From Shinisaurus crocodilurus (taxonomy: Eukaryota > Chordata > Lepidosauria > Squamata > Shinisauridae), in the NCBI GenBank assembly GCA_021292165.1, contig CM037876.1:40472575-40536574 (forward strand): a stretch of DNA of 64,000 nt, written 5' to 3'. Every line of letters begins with the position of its first letter. Within the stretch, counting starts at the first letter, position 1. The notes below the pieces were generated by a model. It made no database searches and was not told the origin of the DNA. It saw only the letters and a list, made by a program, of their open reading frames with translations. Below are positions 33,961 to 44,310 of the stretch, in pieces. A program made the position numbers and the translations under genes.

Positions 33961-34650
33961 TCAGTGCCCAGGGCTGATTTTGATTTGAAGCATTGTGTGC
34001 CATCTTGTATATGGGCCCTGGCTTACATGAGAGCCTGGTTTGGATTCCAGTTGAAATAATATTGGCATTTGGACCTCCCTGTTGTATTTCTGATGCACAG
34101 GCTGAAGTGAAATGTTTTCTCTGTGAGAATGCCAAATTCTTAGAAGCTTCAGCTCTCACTGAAACATTTTCGTGGAACATTTTATTATGGTGCAGTGGGA
34201 GACCTACATTCAAATCACTGCTCAGCCAAGAAAAGCTCACTAGGTGTCCCTTGGCAACCCAATGCCTCTCTCTCAACCCAATTTACTAAAAGAGTTGTGG
34301 TACCCTAGTTTTAGAGCATGTTTTATTGCTGAAAATTGCTACGAGGATTGCTATGAGAATTGTCAACACTGGATTAGTATATCATGCTCTCAATTTTCCT
34401 TTAAAAAAACTCAAAGTGCATGAAAGTAATTTTACAATTTCAGTAGTTGCATCACCTGGACAGCATTCATAGTATCCTTTCTAGAGGATAAATGAAAGCC
34501 AACAAGGATAGAAAATTATATAGAGATAGATATATAGGTATAGATAAGCAATACATCATATTTAAGCATGCATTCATATAAAGAGTCTACTAATGAATTC
34601 TTCTTCTAAGGCTGAAGCTTTTAAATATTATACCAAAACCATCCATACAA
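33961..34650. other. Spacer, nothing recognised
   Basis: The 157-codon minus frame at 33803-34276 runs through a microsatellite and has no domain. Confidence 0.4.
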
Positions 34651-34817
34651 AGGCTTATGCTGGCTCAGCTTGTCTGAGCATGGAAAGCTAAGCAGGGTCA
34701 AGCCTGGTTATTACTTGGATGGGAGACCCCTCCTCTAGTTTCCTGCATTGAGCAGGAGGTTGGACTCGATAGCCTTGTAGGCTCCTTCCAACTCTATGAT
34801 CTATGAAATCTATGAAA
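34651..34817 (+). mobile_element. 5S rRNA-headed SINE, full length
   Basis: Head GGCTTATGCTGGCTCAGC, 5S control region AAGCTAAGCAGGGTCAAGCC and TTACTTGGATGGGAGACC, linker, then CR1-like tail ending in ATCTATGAAATCTATGAAA repeats. Confidence 0.92.
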
Positions 34818-34819
34818 GG

Positions 34820-35240
34820 CAAGGGCAGACCAGCCTGGCTCTATCCATCATTCAGAAAAGGAACAACTGCTTCTCCTTGATCTGCCAGAAAAACAACAAC
34901 AACACTCAGCTCCAACTGCCAGTTGCCCTGGGACCGCAAAGCTGAAGGGAAGCACACTCTTCCCTTTGCCATTGGCCAGGAGACCAAAGGTCATTGGGAT
35001 GCTGCACCTCCTGCCTCCCAGCCTGGAAGAATATCATGGCAAGGGGGAGACCAACCTGGCCCCATCTTTTAACCAGCGAAGGAGGAACTGCTCCAGCTTT
35101 CCTACTCACTACCCATTACTTTTTCCTTTTGTATCATGCCTATTAGACTGTGAGTCTGCAAGACTAAAAGACTTTCTTATCTTTTAATATCTGTACAGTG
35201 CTTAGAAAATGTTAGGCATTTGGTAAGTGTTAAATAATAA
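34820..35240 (+). mobile_element. LINE-like 3' end
   Basis: The end reads TAGACTGTGAGTCTGCAAGA, ATCTGTACAGTGCTTAGAAA and TTAAATAATAATAA, the form of L2/CR1-type LINE tails. The upstream part has no clear frame. Confidence 0.5.
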
Positions 35241-35276
35241 TAATTTACTATGCAGCCACTACACATATGCTGTGAA

Positions 35277-36874
35277 CAGGGCCGGTGCTACCATTAGGCC
35301 AACTAGGCAGCTGCCTAGGGCGCAGGGCTCAAGGGGGCGCCAGAAACGCCTCGGGGAAAAAAATACAGGGCTAAAATGCGTATTTTACCAAGTTTGTTTC
35401 CCCCCCCAAGGTGTATGCATCAATTATTATATGATGGAGGTGACATAAAGATGCATTCGAGTATAAGTTAATTAGAATGCATTTTGCCTTCCTGTGATTT
35501 CATTCGTGTGCGCGCGCCGGCGGCCATCAGCAAGCACACGCACGGGAAATGAACCTTTTTTGGGGAGGCTGGGCAAAGACCGGTCTTTACGCGGGAAGAA
35601 GTAAAGAAGCTGCTGTACCCTTGGGAGCTGCCAGGGACTACAAATCCCAGGGTGCGCTGCTTCGTTCGGCAAGCGGTGATTGGCTCTCGGGCCATGGAAA
35701 GGCGGGCATTTCGGGCTTTGCTTTTTTTTTTCTCCAGAGGTGCTTGTGATTGGACGTCAGTCCTGGCATGGGTTGGGATACAAAAAGCTGGTCTTGCCAG
35801 TTGTCTGTTATCTCTGAGGGAAGTTCCCTGATAGGTCAGTGACTTGAAGGAGGGCATACCGGCGGCAGGCACCTGAGGCGGCGATTGGCTGGCGCCGGTG
35901 CAGACTAGGCGCAGCAGCTCGAGGTGCGCTAGATATGCATGCACAACAATTTCTGTGAGTATGCGATGGGAGAGGAAAGGAAGCATTGTGGTACCTAAAG
36001 TGGCAGCCTGTTGCCAGTGGATTTGATGGGTAACTATTTCTATCTTAGGGTATTGGGTATCTTTAAGAAATATTCACAGGGAACAGAAGAGGGCATCCAG
36101 TTTACAGGAAATGGGGTTGCCCCAACTGTGGCTAAATTGTGGTATAGGTTTTCAATGCTCCACTGAGTTGTAGAAGCAATTTTCGGGAGTAAAACTCACT
36201 TAAGTGTTTGCAGTTGTCCTCGTAATGTGGGGGGTGTTGGGGGGAGGGAGGGGCTCTTCAGATGTTGCTTGGTTCTGTAGAGCATTTACCCCGCTTGTCA
36301 TCCAAAAACCCTCCCAAAGTGGCTTACTTAAGATCAATAAAAACAAGACAGCTCTCTGACTGCAGGCTTACAATCTATAAAGACACAACACAATCCAAAA
36401 CGTAAAAGAGGTGAAGAGGGAAGACAAGCAGGCGTGGACGCCAGTTCTTAAAGTTGCAAAGTAGTTCTTAAAACAACCAGCTGGAAAGGAAACGGTTCAG
36501 GGAGAGGAGGAGCTGGACAGAGCTGGTCAGAGCCAGCATGGCTAATGGCAAGTGATGCTGGGAGCTGTAGTCCAGCAACATCTGGGGACCCACTGCCCTA
36601 AGATCGTCAAAATACCTTAAAAAGCAAAAGTCATCTACAGAACTGCCAGAAGAACCTGGGACCCAAACTATTGAAGTGGAAGATATAGCAAATTGGTACT
36701 ACATCATCAACATGTATTTTGTGTACGTTTGTCAATGTTTATGATAATAAATTTTTTAGGTTTTGCCAATTGACTTTTATTTCATAATGGGCATAGGGCT
36801 GGAGGGAGGGAGGGCTCAAGTGGGAAGGGGGCCTGATCTTGCCTAGGGCACCAAACTGCCTTGCACCGGCCCTG
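35277..36874 (+). mobile_element. hAT element, CAGGGCCGGTGC family, with promoter-like cargo
   Basis: 1598 bp. Left end CAGGGCCGGTGCTACCATTA, right end GCACCGGCCCTG, perfect 8-bp duplication GCTGTGAA at 35269-35276 and 36875-36882. The left 100 bases match the 14642 MITE and the right 137 match the 30343 element. The cargo (35376-36737) differs from that of 30343. Inside the cargo a LINE tail-like piece (about 36280-36400) and one arm of a foldback repeat (36527-36600) are nested. No transposase was found. Confidence 0.9.
35480..35965 (+). promoter_or_regulatory. Captured CpG-rich promoter-like segment
   Basis: CpG-dense (GCGCGCGCCGGCGGCC near 35508). It has GACTACAAATCCCAGGGTGC at 35636-35655, close to the ZNF143/THAP11 consensus ACTACAATTCCCAGCATGC, and CCAAT boxes in reverse at about 35678 (GATTGGCT), 35748 (GATTGGAC) and 35883 (GATTGGCT). 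At 35953 TCTGTGAGTATG could be a splice donor. These together look like a gene start. Whether it came from a host gene, and which one, cannot be told here. The 172-codon minus frame across it has no domain. Confidence 0.5.
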
Positions 36875-36882
36875 GCTGTGAA

Positions 36883-37040
36883 TGTACAATTGTAAGCATA
36901 TTTATTCTGAAGCCAGCCCCAGTAAGCTCAGTGGGGCTTACTATGTAGTAAGTGTACTAAGAAACCACAACCTAAATGTGTCTCTGTCACCAAAATGCCC
37001 CTCCCAGCCACGTGTAGCTGTGGCGGGGGGGAATAATTTG
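36883..37040. repeat. Fragment of a foldback repeat (AGTAAGCTCAGTGGGGCTTAC)
   Basis: CAGTAAGCTCAGTGGGGCTT with flanking GTAGTAAGTGTAC resembles the CCCATTGAGTTCAATAAGG centre of the MITEs at 38686 and 49773. Ends not defined. Confidence 0.4.
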
Positions 37041-37770
37041 TGTGCGGGGGAATGACATGTCAGACCACAATGGCCTGATTCATTACCCACCAATCAGGAG
37101 GCAGAGTGGGAGGGGTGGTAGAACTGTTATTAGGCTCGCATGCCTCTCCCCCTGGCTCCTTCCCAAAGCGGCGCCGGCTCCCTCCCTCCCATCCTTGTTT
37201 GCAGTGTCGGTTTTGCTGGTCGCCTGTTTCTAGGGGCCGAGTAGGAATTTTGGTTCATTGCCCTAATTGGTCGGGGGCAATGTTCATGTTTCACCTACTC
37301 TACACTGTATTGCAGGTTTTGCGTGCTTAGCGGCATTTGCAATTCGGTCACATTGGCGGTTAAGTGCGGGATTAGGCAGTTTTAGGGGCTCGATGATCAT
37401 CCTATGGCACCTTTCAGGTGAGAGGCGTGTTTTTCCGAGGCTCCTGCCACCGATGCCTCACAGCTCGGTTTGGGGAGATAAGGCATGTCTCTGAGGTCTT
37501 CCTTCCTCACTTGTATCGGCACCTCACAGTCCGTACGAGGATGACTGTGGGAAAGACCTTCCAGCACCATGTGGTGTTAAGCGAGGGGGGATCATGATTG
37601 ATGACGTCACCGTCCTTTGCTGGATGTTTTGCCCTATAGCAACGGCAACCGGCGGATAGCCGGTGTAATTAGTACCCGCACTTTCCCCTTCATAGATCTC
37701 CAACTGATGATTCAATAAATGTGGCCCATTAATTTTACCACAATTTGTACCCTACAACTGTGTCTGAGTC
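37041..37770 (+). mobile_element. GC-rich LTR-like block, possibly a DIRS/Ngaro terminal repeat
   Basis: A CpG-rich stretch unlike its surroundings. It carries a CRE palindrome TGACGTCA at 37602-37609, GCAACGGCAACC at about 37640, and near its end AATAAA (37714) followed by GTGGCCCATTAATTTTACC and GTGTCTGAGTCG. A polyadenylation signal with short downstream sequence is the layout of an LTR. TGTCAG (37058) and CTACA (about 37787) could be TG..CA ends, but no direct duplication supports this. Alternatives: a host CpG-island fragment. Confidence 0.35.
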
Positions 37771-37896
37771 GTTATTTCTCCTCTCTACATGTGCAAATAG
37801 CAAATGCACATTTGATTCCTCTTCCCTCTTGCCATAATATCTAGTTGAAATGGTTGTATAATTTTCTGTCTCCCTCTCCCTTTGGCCCTGGTTCCT

Positions 37897-37917
37897 CCTC
37901 CTCCTCCTCCTCCTCGC
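37897..37917. repeat. (CTC)n short array
   Basis: Seven CTC triplets. Confidence 0.85.
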
Positions 37918-38021
37918 ATCAGTTATGTTCTTTAAATTAAGTTTTTGTGTCTGAGCAAAAATTCTAATGCATTAAAAAAAAACCCTAAAAATTTGAAAAA
38001 AAATGTTGTTTATTATTTATT

Positions 38022-38398
38022 TATTATTTGCATTTATCTATCGCCCATCTGGCCGGCAAACCGGCCACCCTGGGCGATGTACAGAAAATAAAACAGAACA
38101 AAATACATTAAAACATTTTTCTCCATTAAAATACATTAAAACAGTATAAAATTTTAAAATCTTAGCCCACCCCATATTCCCACCTGAATAACCAAGTTTT
38201 TAATGAGCGGCGGAAGCTCAGCAGAGAGGGGGCATGGCGGAGGTCACTTGGGAGAGAGTTCCATAGTACGGGGGCTGCCACAGAGAAGGCCCTCTTCCTC
38301 GTCCCGACCAGTCTAGCTGCTCTGGCTGAAGGGACAAGGAGAAGGCCGTCTGTGGCAGATCTTGTTGAGCGGCCCACTTGGTGTTGCTGGAGACGCTC
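38022..38398 (-). mobile_element. L2-like LINE 3' end, young copy
   Basis: On the minus strand it encodes RAFSVAAPVLWNSLPSDL and then a 3' untranslated end with GTACATCGCCCAGGGTGGCC, GGCCAGATGGGCGATAG and an ATAAATAAT tail. Nearly identical to 19186-19490 and sharing its very 3' end with 62950-63030. 5'-truncated at about 38398, where the match to the other copy stops. Confidence 0.9.
38162..38377 (-). pseudogene. Last 70 codons of LINE ORF2
   Basis: Reads STRSATDGLLLVPSARAARL, then FSVAAPVLWNSLPSDLRHAP and FRRSLKTWLFRW, the conserved end of L2-like ORF2. Only the C-terminus remains, so it is non-functional. Confidence 0.85.
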
Positions 38399-38685
38399 CG
38401 TGTTTCATCATGTACAGCTACTTTGTCCCACTGAGGCATCAAAACTGGTCCAAAATGACTATCACAAGGTGCTACAGGCTCAACTTTGTTGTTAGTCCAG
38501 TTTAAATGCTTTGGCTTTAAGGTTTTAAAAATGTAAAGCCTCTTAGGGTAAGATTGTAAAAAGTTCAAATCTCATTGAATCACTTCTTTTTTCCAATAGT
38601 ACTTAAACAATAATGTCTAAATTGCTACATACCAAGTATTATATTACACAAGATGATTAAGTACGAGCAATAAAGAAATAGTTCC

Positions 38686-38783
38686 TAAGGCAGCAATCTT
38701 ATACACACTTACATGGAAGTAAATCCCATTGAACTCAATAGCCCTTATGTCCTGAGTAGACATGGGTAGGATTGCACTGTAAG
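38686..38783. mobile_element. Foldback MITE, CAATC..GGATTGCA family
   Basis: Left CAGCAATCTTATACACACTT and right GTAGGATTGCACTG are inverted ends; the centre AAATCCCATTGAACTCAATA is shared with 49773-49850. TAA at both sides may be a 3-bp duplication. Confidence 0.65.
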
Positions 38784-40686
38784 TCTCATTCATACAAAAT
38801 TTAAATAACACAACATAGCATCTGAATTTTCAAAACAAAGGTGACCCTGCTTTGAATCTTGTTTTTCCTAGAACTGGACATTAGAGAACAGAAAGTAAAA
38901 GATTACCATTGGCTGATCATTACCATTTTCTTAAGGCTGAGAGACTAAACATCAGCAAATGCAAGGAACATATTTTCTCAAGCTGGGCTTAATTTGAGCC
39001 AGTGTGCTCCAGGCCTTGCCATGTAATTTTCAGTGTTATGAGTCAGTATTTGAACGCAGATGACGCAAAAAAGGAAAGGATTGATCTCCGAACATTAGTG
39101 GAAGTGCCCTTTTCTCATTTCTGAGTAACTTGTACCAGCTACCACCATAAAGCTGAAATTTGGAGGGAAGGACATCAAGCTTGGAGGACATCAGTATAAG
39201 GCAAGCTTGAACTGTTTGGCTCTTTTCAGAAATAATATATTGATTTTAATCATAATTCTATTCATAGAGGTCTCATATTAGATCTATTAACTGACCTTCA
39301 TCTCTACAAGTATTTTCTCTATAGGATATAAGGTCTGCTGAAGATGTATGTTTCCATAAAAATAAAATATGTTTTACAGAAGTATCAAACAAGCATAATC
39401 AAAATAATCATAAACCAAATGCTTTGTAATCAGATTTCTGTCCTTATTTTTTATTGCATGCAATAGAACTTGCTTTCTTATTTTTGCATGGCTTCATTCA
39501 AATGAATTGCAGATGAGCTATCTTTGAAAGCAAACTCTTGATATCCTTATATATCTTGTAGGGTACAATTTAATTTAGTTTTTCATTACAGAAGAGGCAA
39601 ACACTTTAGTTTATGCTATATTGGTCTTCACTTTGTTTTGAAGAATCAGCTCCATCTTTTCCCGCAGAGGTCAAATGAGCTAGAGATCGAAATAAATTTG
39701 GTATGGTGGGTATTTCTTTAATTGAGATTTGAGATGCACGCATGCACCCTGTCTGAGGGCTCAGACTGTTAGTAGCCTTCAAGTCTACTCTTCCTTTGCC
39801 CAGTTTTTGTATCTTCTTAATAAGATTCACACAATGAGTCACCCCCCCCTCAATACCCCCCTTTCCAGGCATCACTGGGTGAATACAGATTTTTAAAACA
39901 TTTAATAAAGATGATGTGGGTAAGTTTGCCAAATTTGTAAATGTATGCTAAAATGTGCTACTGCATCAATACAAATGACCAAGCAAAACCATGATAGAAT
40001 ACCTTGGTTAGTTGGTCATTTGTATTGGACCACTATCTGCTGGGAATCTAGGTTGTCTAAAGGAGTATATTGATTGATGAATTCTGCAGCCACCTCTCAC
40101 TTAAGCTTCAAAAATCTAGCTTGGTCAACCAGGGAAGCCTGTGGAGTTCACTATTCATTAAATTCCTTGTTTAGCCAGTGTCAACACTCATCAAAGAAGA
40201 AAAGCCTGGATTGCTGAGCCTAGACAAGGCTGGTTCAACCAGTTTTGAGGTGGAAGAATGGGGTGCCCTTTTCTGCTCATTTGTGGGAAATATTATTCTG
40301 AAAATTATCCTTTATGATAAGATTTCATTTTGCTGTGTTCAGATTATTGCTTCCACCCCACCCCCCCCCCAAATGATTTTTAAAGGCTTGGGATCTTGTA
40401 TTCTTGTCATATGGGCAGTTAGTTCAAGAACACAAAGACAAGAAGTGTTAAAATAATCAGATTCTTTCCTGTGCACGGTAAGGGTCTTAGTTGGTGCTAG
40501 AAGATGAGAAGAACTGAGGGAACAAGGCATACACGTTTCCAAGGTTGGAGCTGGGACTCTGACCTCAGAATGCATTTCCAAGGTCAGAGCTGGGGCTCCA
40601 ACCTATCCAATGCCTGTCCAGACAGTGTCTAGTAGCCATAGGACTGCACTCTTACACACATAGTATTCAGAGTAGGAGAGATGTTG
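38784..40686. other. AT-rich spacer, nothing recognised
   Basis: No repeat heads or tails. The frame at 39606-39932 (108 codons, minus) has no domain. C-runs occur at 39841 and 40362. Confidence 0.4.
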
Positions 40687-40694
40687 CCTTATAG

Positions 40695-41538
40695 CATGGG
40701 TGAAGAACCACAGGCCCAGGGGCCAAATCTAGCCCTCCAGTGTGATGGAAATTGTAATGTTGCCTGCTTAAATCAACGAGGTAATGTAACCACTAGTTAG
40801 AGTGGGAGGAAAGGGTTAATTGAACAATCCCCAGGGTGCATGTTTTATGACCCCTCCTCCCTACTTCTGGCCTCTCTGTGGCCAGCTCTCTCTCTCTACC
40901 TCTCCAACCTGATGGATGCATGGTCTGAGCTGGCTTCCAGCCAGTGATCTCCAGTGAAGGAGACTCTTAACACCAAGACTCTAATCTGCCTACATGCATC
41001 CTGCATATATGAATAAATGGACTGTAAGTAAAACTAATAAATGCCTTTATTAGTTTTAAACCTTGTATGAACAATCCATTCCTTTAAAAAGCCTTTTTAC
41101 CAGGGTTTAGCAACCCATGTGGTGGTGATAACCAGTTTCAATAACCAGGCTGCGCATAAGGGGGGAAATTACTGCTTCGTCCTAACCAGTATAGGACCGA
41201 CTCCTTTCCATGTCTTCTTCCAACACAGTGGTCCCATCCCAGCCATCTGGGGTTCCCCAGGACTCCATGCCTCCTTCTTCTGACCCCACCCCTTTCCCCC
41301 AATCACAAATCATTTGGTGGTTTCCCAGCTTTTGTGCAGTTTTTTCCCCACTCTAAAAGGTTAGACATGCCTCTCTTAAGTCTTAATTACTGGCAGTAAA
41401 AGCTTTAAGCTAAAATATGCTGGTATTTTTGTTTTTTGGCCCAGCCCCTTTGGCCTCACCCACCTCTGGAGTGCAGCCGCCGAGAACTTCTCCACAATAG
41501 AATTCGGCCCTCAAACTGAAAGAGGTTCCGCACCCCTA
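40695..41538. mobile_element. 844-bp hAT element, 8-bp target duplication
   Basis: Ends CATGGGTGAAGAACC and GGTTCCGCACCCCTA are inverted, and CCTTATAG is perfectly duplicated at 40687-40694 and 41539-41546. The right third (41280-41538) has a diverged relative at 55625-55850. A middle part (about 40755-41160) with ATGAATAAATGGACTG and AATAAATGCC may be a nested LTR or captured DNA. No transposase frame. Confidence 0.85.
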
Positions 41539-41546
41539 CCTTATAG

Positions 41547-42486
41547 CATCAATTACCCCATAGTAGCACCAGCTGTCAAACTGCCATGTTAAACCCATTA
41601 TACCGACATCCTAGACTCTTTCATAAACATTCGCACAAGCTTTAACCTTTGGGAATCTTCCTGCAACTGTTCATTTTTCACTTCTGTCAGAAAGAAGACA
41701 TTTATTTAGATTTTGGACTCCTGCCTGTTGCTTAATAAAGAAAAAATAAAAGCAGCTTTGAATTTGTTGACTAAATATTAACACCTGAGGACCAAACTGA
41801 AAATTAAGAAACTGTTCCACTTGACTTGAAATATTATGGCAGACGACTGAAATGAGTTACCTCAGCTGTAGCATTTAGGTGCTGGTAATTACACATCCGA
41901 TCAAAGATTTCCAAATTAACTGTGTGTATATGCAGTCAGGACAGTGTAGAGCCACACACTTTCTTGTCACATTGAGTAACTCCTTAGTTCAGCCTGTGAG
42001 TTTATTCATACATGTAATTATATAATGCAGCTATAAAAGCCTCCAGCTTTTTTTTTTTTTAGGAGGTAGGAGGGAGAAACTGATTTATAATTGTTTTTTT
42101 GTTTTTTTTTACAGCTTCCTTGGAGACAGAAGGCAGCAACTTATTTATTTTTATGGCAGATATGGAAAGCACACTTGTAAGCCTTTTGAGTACATGTACT
42201 TCTTGATTTAAAATAGTAAGCTACACTGGACCTACCATAAAAGTCTGTTTACAATATATTTCTGACTTCCCACATCAAGACTCAGTGGGTGATCTATTGG
42301 CATCAACAAGGTCAATCGAAAAACTTGTGTTGTTTTTTTACTGGAGCCATCACTTCATCCTTCTTTCAGGAGCACAGGTTGAGGGCTGCCCTACTAAGCC
42401 AAGCAAATACAGGGGGTGACTGGGGTAGGGGTGGGGTCAGTACAAATGAACAGGACTACTGGTGAATATATAGAACATGCCTATTA
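41547..42486. other. AT-rich spacer, possible regulatory element
   Basis: 41720-42060 lacks repeat features and contains CTGGTAATTACACATCCG and GATCAAAGATTTCC (homeodomain- and TCF-like words). T-run at 42047-42060. Conservation unknown. Confidence 0.3.
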
Positions 42487-42489
42487 GGG

Positions 42490-42708
42490 GACAGGGCCAT
42501 TGCTCAGTGGCAGAGCACAAGCTTTGCAGGCAGAAGGTCCTAGGTTCGAATCCCTGGCATCTCCCGTTAGATGGTCAGGTAGCAGGTGGTTGGAAATACC
42601 TTTTCCTACTGAAGAGACCTTGGAGACCCAATGCCAGTCAGAGCTGACAATTCTGGGCTAGATGGACTAATACTTCAATGTGGTATAAGGCAGTTCCAAA
42701 TGTTCTCA
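42490..42708 (+). mobile_element. tRNA-headed SINE, best-preserved copy
   Basis: The head CATTGCTCAGTGGCAGAGC is an A-box-like tRNA start and GGTTCGAATCCCTGGC is a B box, spaced as in a Pol III promoter. The body CAGGTAGCAGGTGGTTGG and GACCTTGGAGACCCAATGCC leads to a CR1-like end GGCTAGATGGACTAATACTT and TATAAGGCAGTTCC. It is a SINE rather than a tRNA gene because the sequence after the B box does not close an acceptor stem. Confidence 0.85.
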
Positions 42709-42752
42709 TTATGCAAATTTGCATGAGCCATTTTTTGCTTCCTGGAGTAAAT

Positions 42753-42860
42753 TAAGGTGCAATCCTAAACATGTTTAGATACACACACACACACACACAC
42801 ATACACAACCTACAAACAACTCCCAGCAAGCCCCAGCCAGTCCTTGTCTGTTTTCTAAAT
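42753..42860. mobile_element. Foldback MITE fragment with CA expansion
   Basis: AAGGTGCAATCCTAAACATG is the left end of the 21671 family, then a (CA)n array at 42779-42800, then ACAACTCCCAGCAAGCC. The right arm is lost or unrecognisable. Confidence 0.6.
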
Positions 42861-43463
42861 AATCTGCAACAACAGTCCATATCTGCTGTCAGTGTGATCT
42901 CATCATAAGTAACTTTCAGCGCAATTCCATGTAAACATTCTGAAGAGATAACATGTTAGCAAAATGCCATTCCTATATTTATTATTATTGGATCAGGCTC
43001 TTTGTTGTTGCCTTTATGCAAAATGCTCACTTTTTGTGCAAAGTGCCCTTTCACCACCGTTTCTGTCACCGCCTACCATCTTGCATGCTCTATGTTCTGC
43101 AGACACAAGCCTAGACTATTATCTGGTGGGTTCATTCACAATGAGGCCACAGATGCTTGCCCTGCCCCCACTTCCACACCCCACGCCAGCCCCTCCCCAA
43201 TACTGTCCATACATTGGGAGAAGGTCTGAAGGGGAAAGCTGTTGGAATGCACAAATTCTGTCCCTGACTGCACAGGGTTCCAGCTGAGGGGAGAACTTAT
43301 GCCCATTCTGCAGTCGTCTACCTTTTGGACCATTCCCCAACACATGAACAATGCTGAGGAGGGACTGGCATGGGATGCAACAGTGCGGTGAGCATGTGTG
43401 ACCCTGCTGTCTCTCAAGTGCAATTGTGTGGAGAGAAAACATCTAAAATAAATAGGGCTTTAG
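42861..43463. other. Spacer, nothing recognised
   Basis: Opposing open frames at 42964-43442 on both strands show no domain. Confidence 0.4.
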
Positions 43464-43506
43464 TTGAGAGCCGGTGTGGCATAGTGGTGAGAGTGTTGGA
43501 CTGGGA
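43464..43506 (+). mobile_element. Sauria-type SINE head, truncated
   Basis: GAGAGCCGGTGTGGCATAGT and GGTGAGAGTGTTGGACTGGG are the tRNA-like head of the Sauria SINE. The rest is missing after the element that starts at 43507. Confidence 0.85.
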
Positions 43507-43849
43507 TAGTGGTGGCACACGTACCTGGGGCCGGCTTGAGCGGTCCGCCGGCCTGGTTCTCCGCCGGCCCCCAGCCCCGCCCGGGTCCGTGCTCGTCTTA
43601 CAGAGTGGCGTGGAGCAGCTCTCCTGTGCCGCTCGAGCCAGCCATGCTGGTCCCCCGTCATGTCACATCTGGCCCCGGGGCCGGATGTGACGCGACGCGA
43701 CGGGGGAACAGCGCGAGCGATGCGGGCAGGCTCTCCGCAAAGAGGCGAGCCGCCCCAGCATCAGGTAGGCCCACACTTTGCTCGTGCAGACACGAGCGGG
43801 CCGAGTTCGGGCTCCACTCATGCCCGCACGAGCAAAGTGTACATCCCTA
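43507..43849. mobile_element. CpG-rich hAT-like element inserted in the SINE head
   Basis: 343 bp from TAGTGGTGGCACACG to TGTACATCCCTA, with ends like TAGGGATGTACAC. Flanking octamers GACTGGGA and GTCAGGAA agree at five of eight positions only, and the SINE does not resume, so insertion boundaries are less certain. The interior is very CpG-rich (GTGACGCGACGCGACG) and also has opposed CTCGTGCAG and CACGAGC words. Confidence 0.55.
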
Positions 43850-43985
43850 GTCAGGAATGAGACGAATGTGAGCATGTGTTTGACAGGTTACACATATTTT
43901 TGGTGGACACAAGCTTGTGCTCGCATTCACATGGTTGCCTGTTTTGTGAGCAAAAAATGAAATTCTCATACATCCTTTCCTATGC
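43850..43985 (-). repeat. Fragment of the GGATGTATGAGAATT family
   Basis: Ends in GAAATTCTCATACATCC, the reverse complement of the start of the repeat at 1423. Confidence 0.5.
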
Positions 43986-44110
43986 TGCACTTTTGTGTCT
44001 GTTTGTTTTATACAGTACTGAGTGTACGGTATGAATGAACACATGGTACATGCTGCCAAATATTATTGGTTCACCCTCATTGCTGGAAGCCTGCATCTGC
44101 ATTTCTTTGC

Positions 44111-44310
44111 CTATTTATTTATTTATTGTATTTATATCCCACTTTTTTTCTGCAGGGAACCCAAGTGGCTTACATAATCTTACTCCTCTCCTCTTCTCTA
44201 TCTTATCGTCATAACAAGCCTGTGAGGTAGGTAGGGCTGAGAGTCAGTGACTGGCCCAAAGTCACCCAGTGAGCTTCATGGTTGAGTGGGGACTAGAACC
44301 CACCTAGGCC
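44111..44310 (-). mobile_element. Sauria-type SINE, 3' two thirds
   Basis: Minus strand: TCACTGGGTGACTTTGGGCC, CTCAGCCCTACCTACCTCAC, then GTAAGCCACTTGGGTTCCCT and a tail of AAATAAATA repeats. The tRNA-like head is cut at about 44310. Confidence 0.85.

Noticed and set aside
33803..34276. 157-codon minus frame
   Set aside because: Crosses a GAAA/GACA microsatellite and shows no domain or codon-like periodicity that I can see.
34651..34740. 5S rRNA gene
   Set aside because: Only the first part resembles 5S; the rest is a linker and CR1-like tail repeated in five places.
35468..35986. 172-codon minus frame
   Set aside because: Lies over the CpG-rich cargo, has no recognisable domain and opposes the apparent promoter orientation.
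42490..42570. tRNA gene suggested by A and B boxes
   Set aside because: The 3' half does not form a T-arm and acceptor stem, and five related copies share a common SINE body.
43507..43857. Clean hAT target duplication
   Set aside because: Only five of eight bases match, so it is not claimed as a firm duplication.
43370..43860. Overlapping frames in a CpG-rich block
   Set aside because: All three frames are open because of composition; the block is bounded by hAT-like ends.
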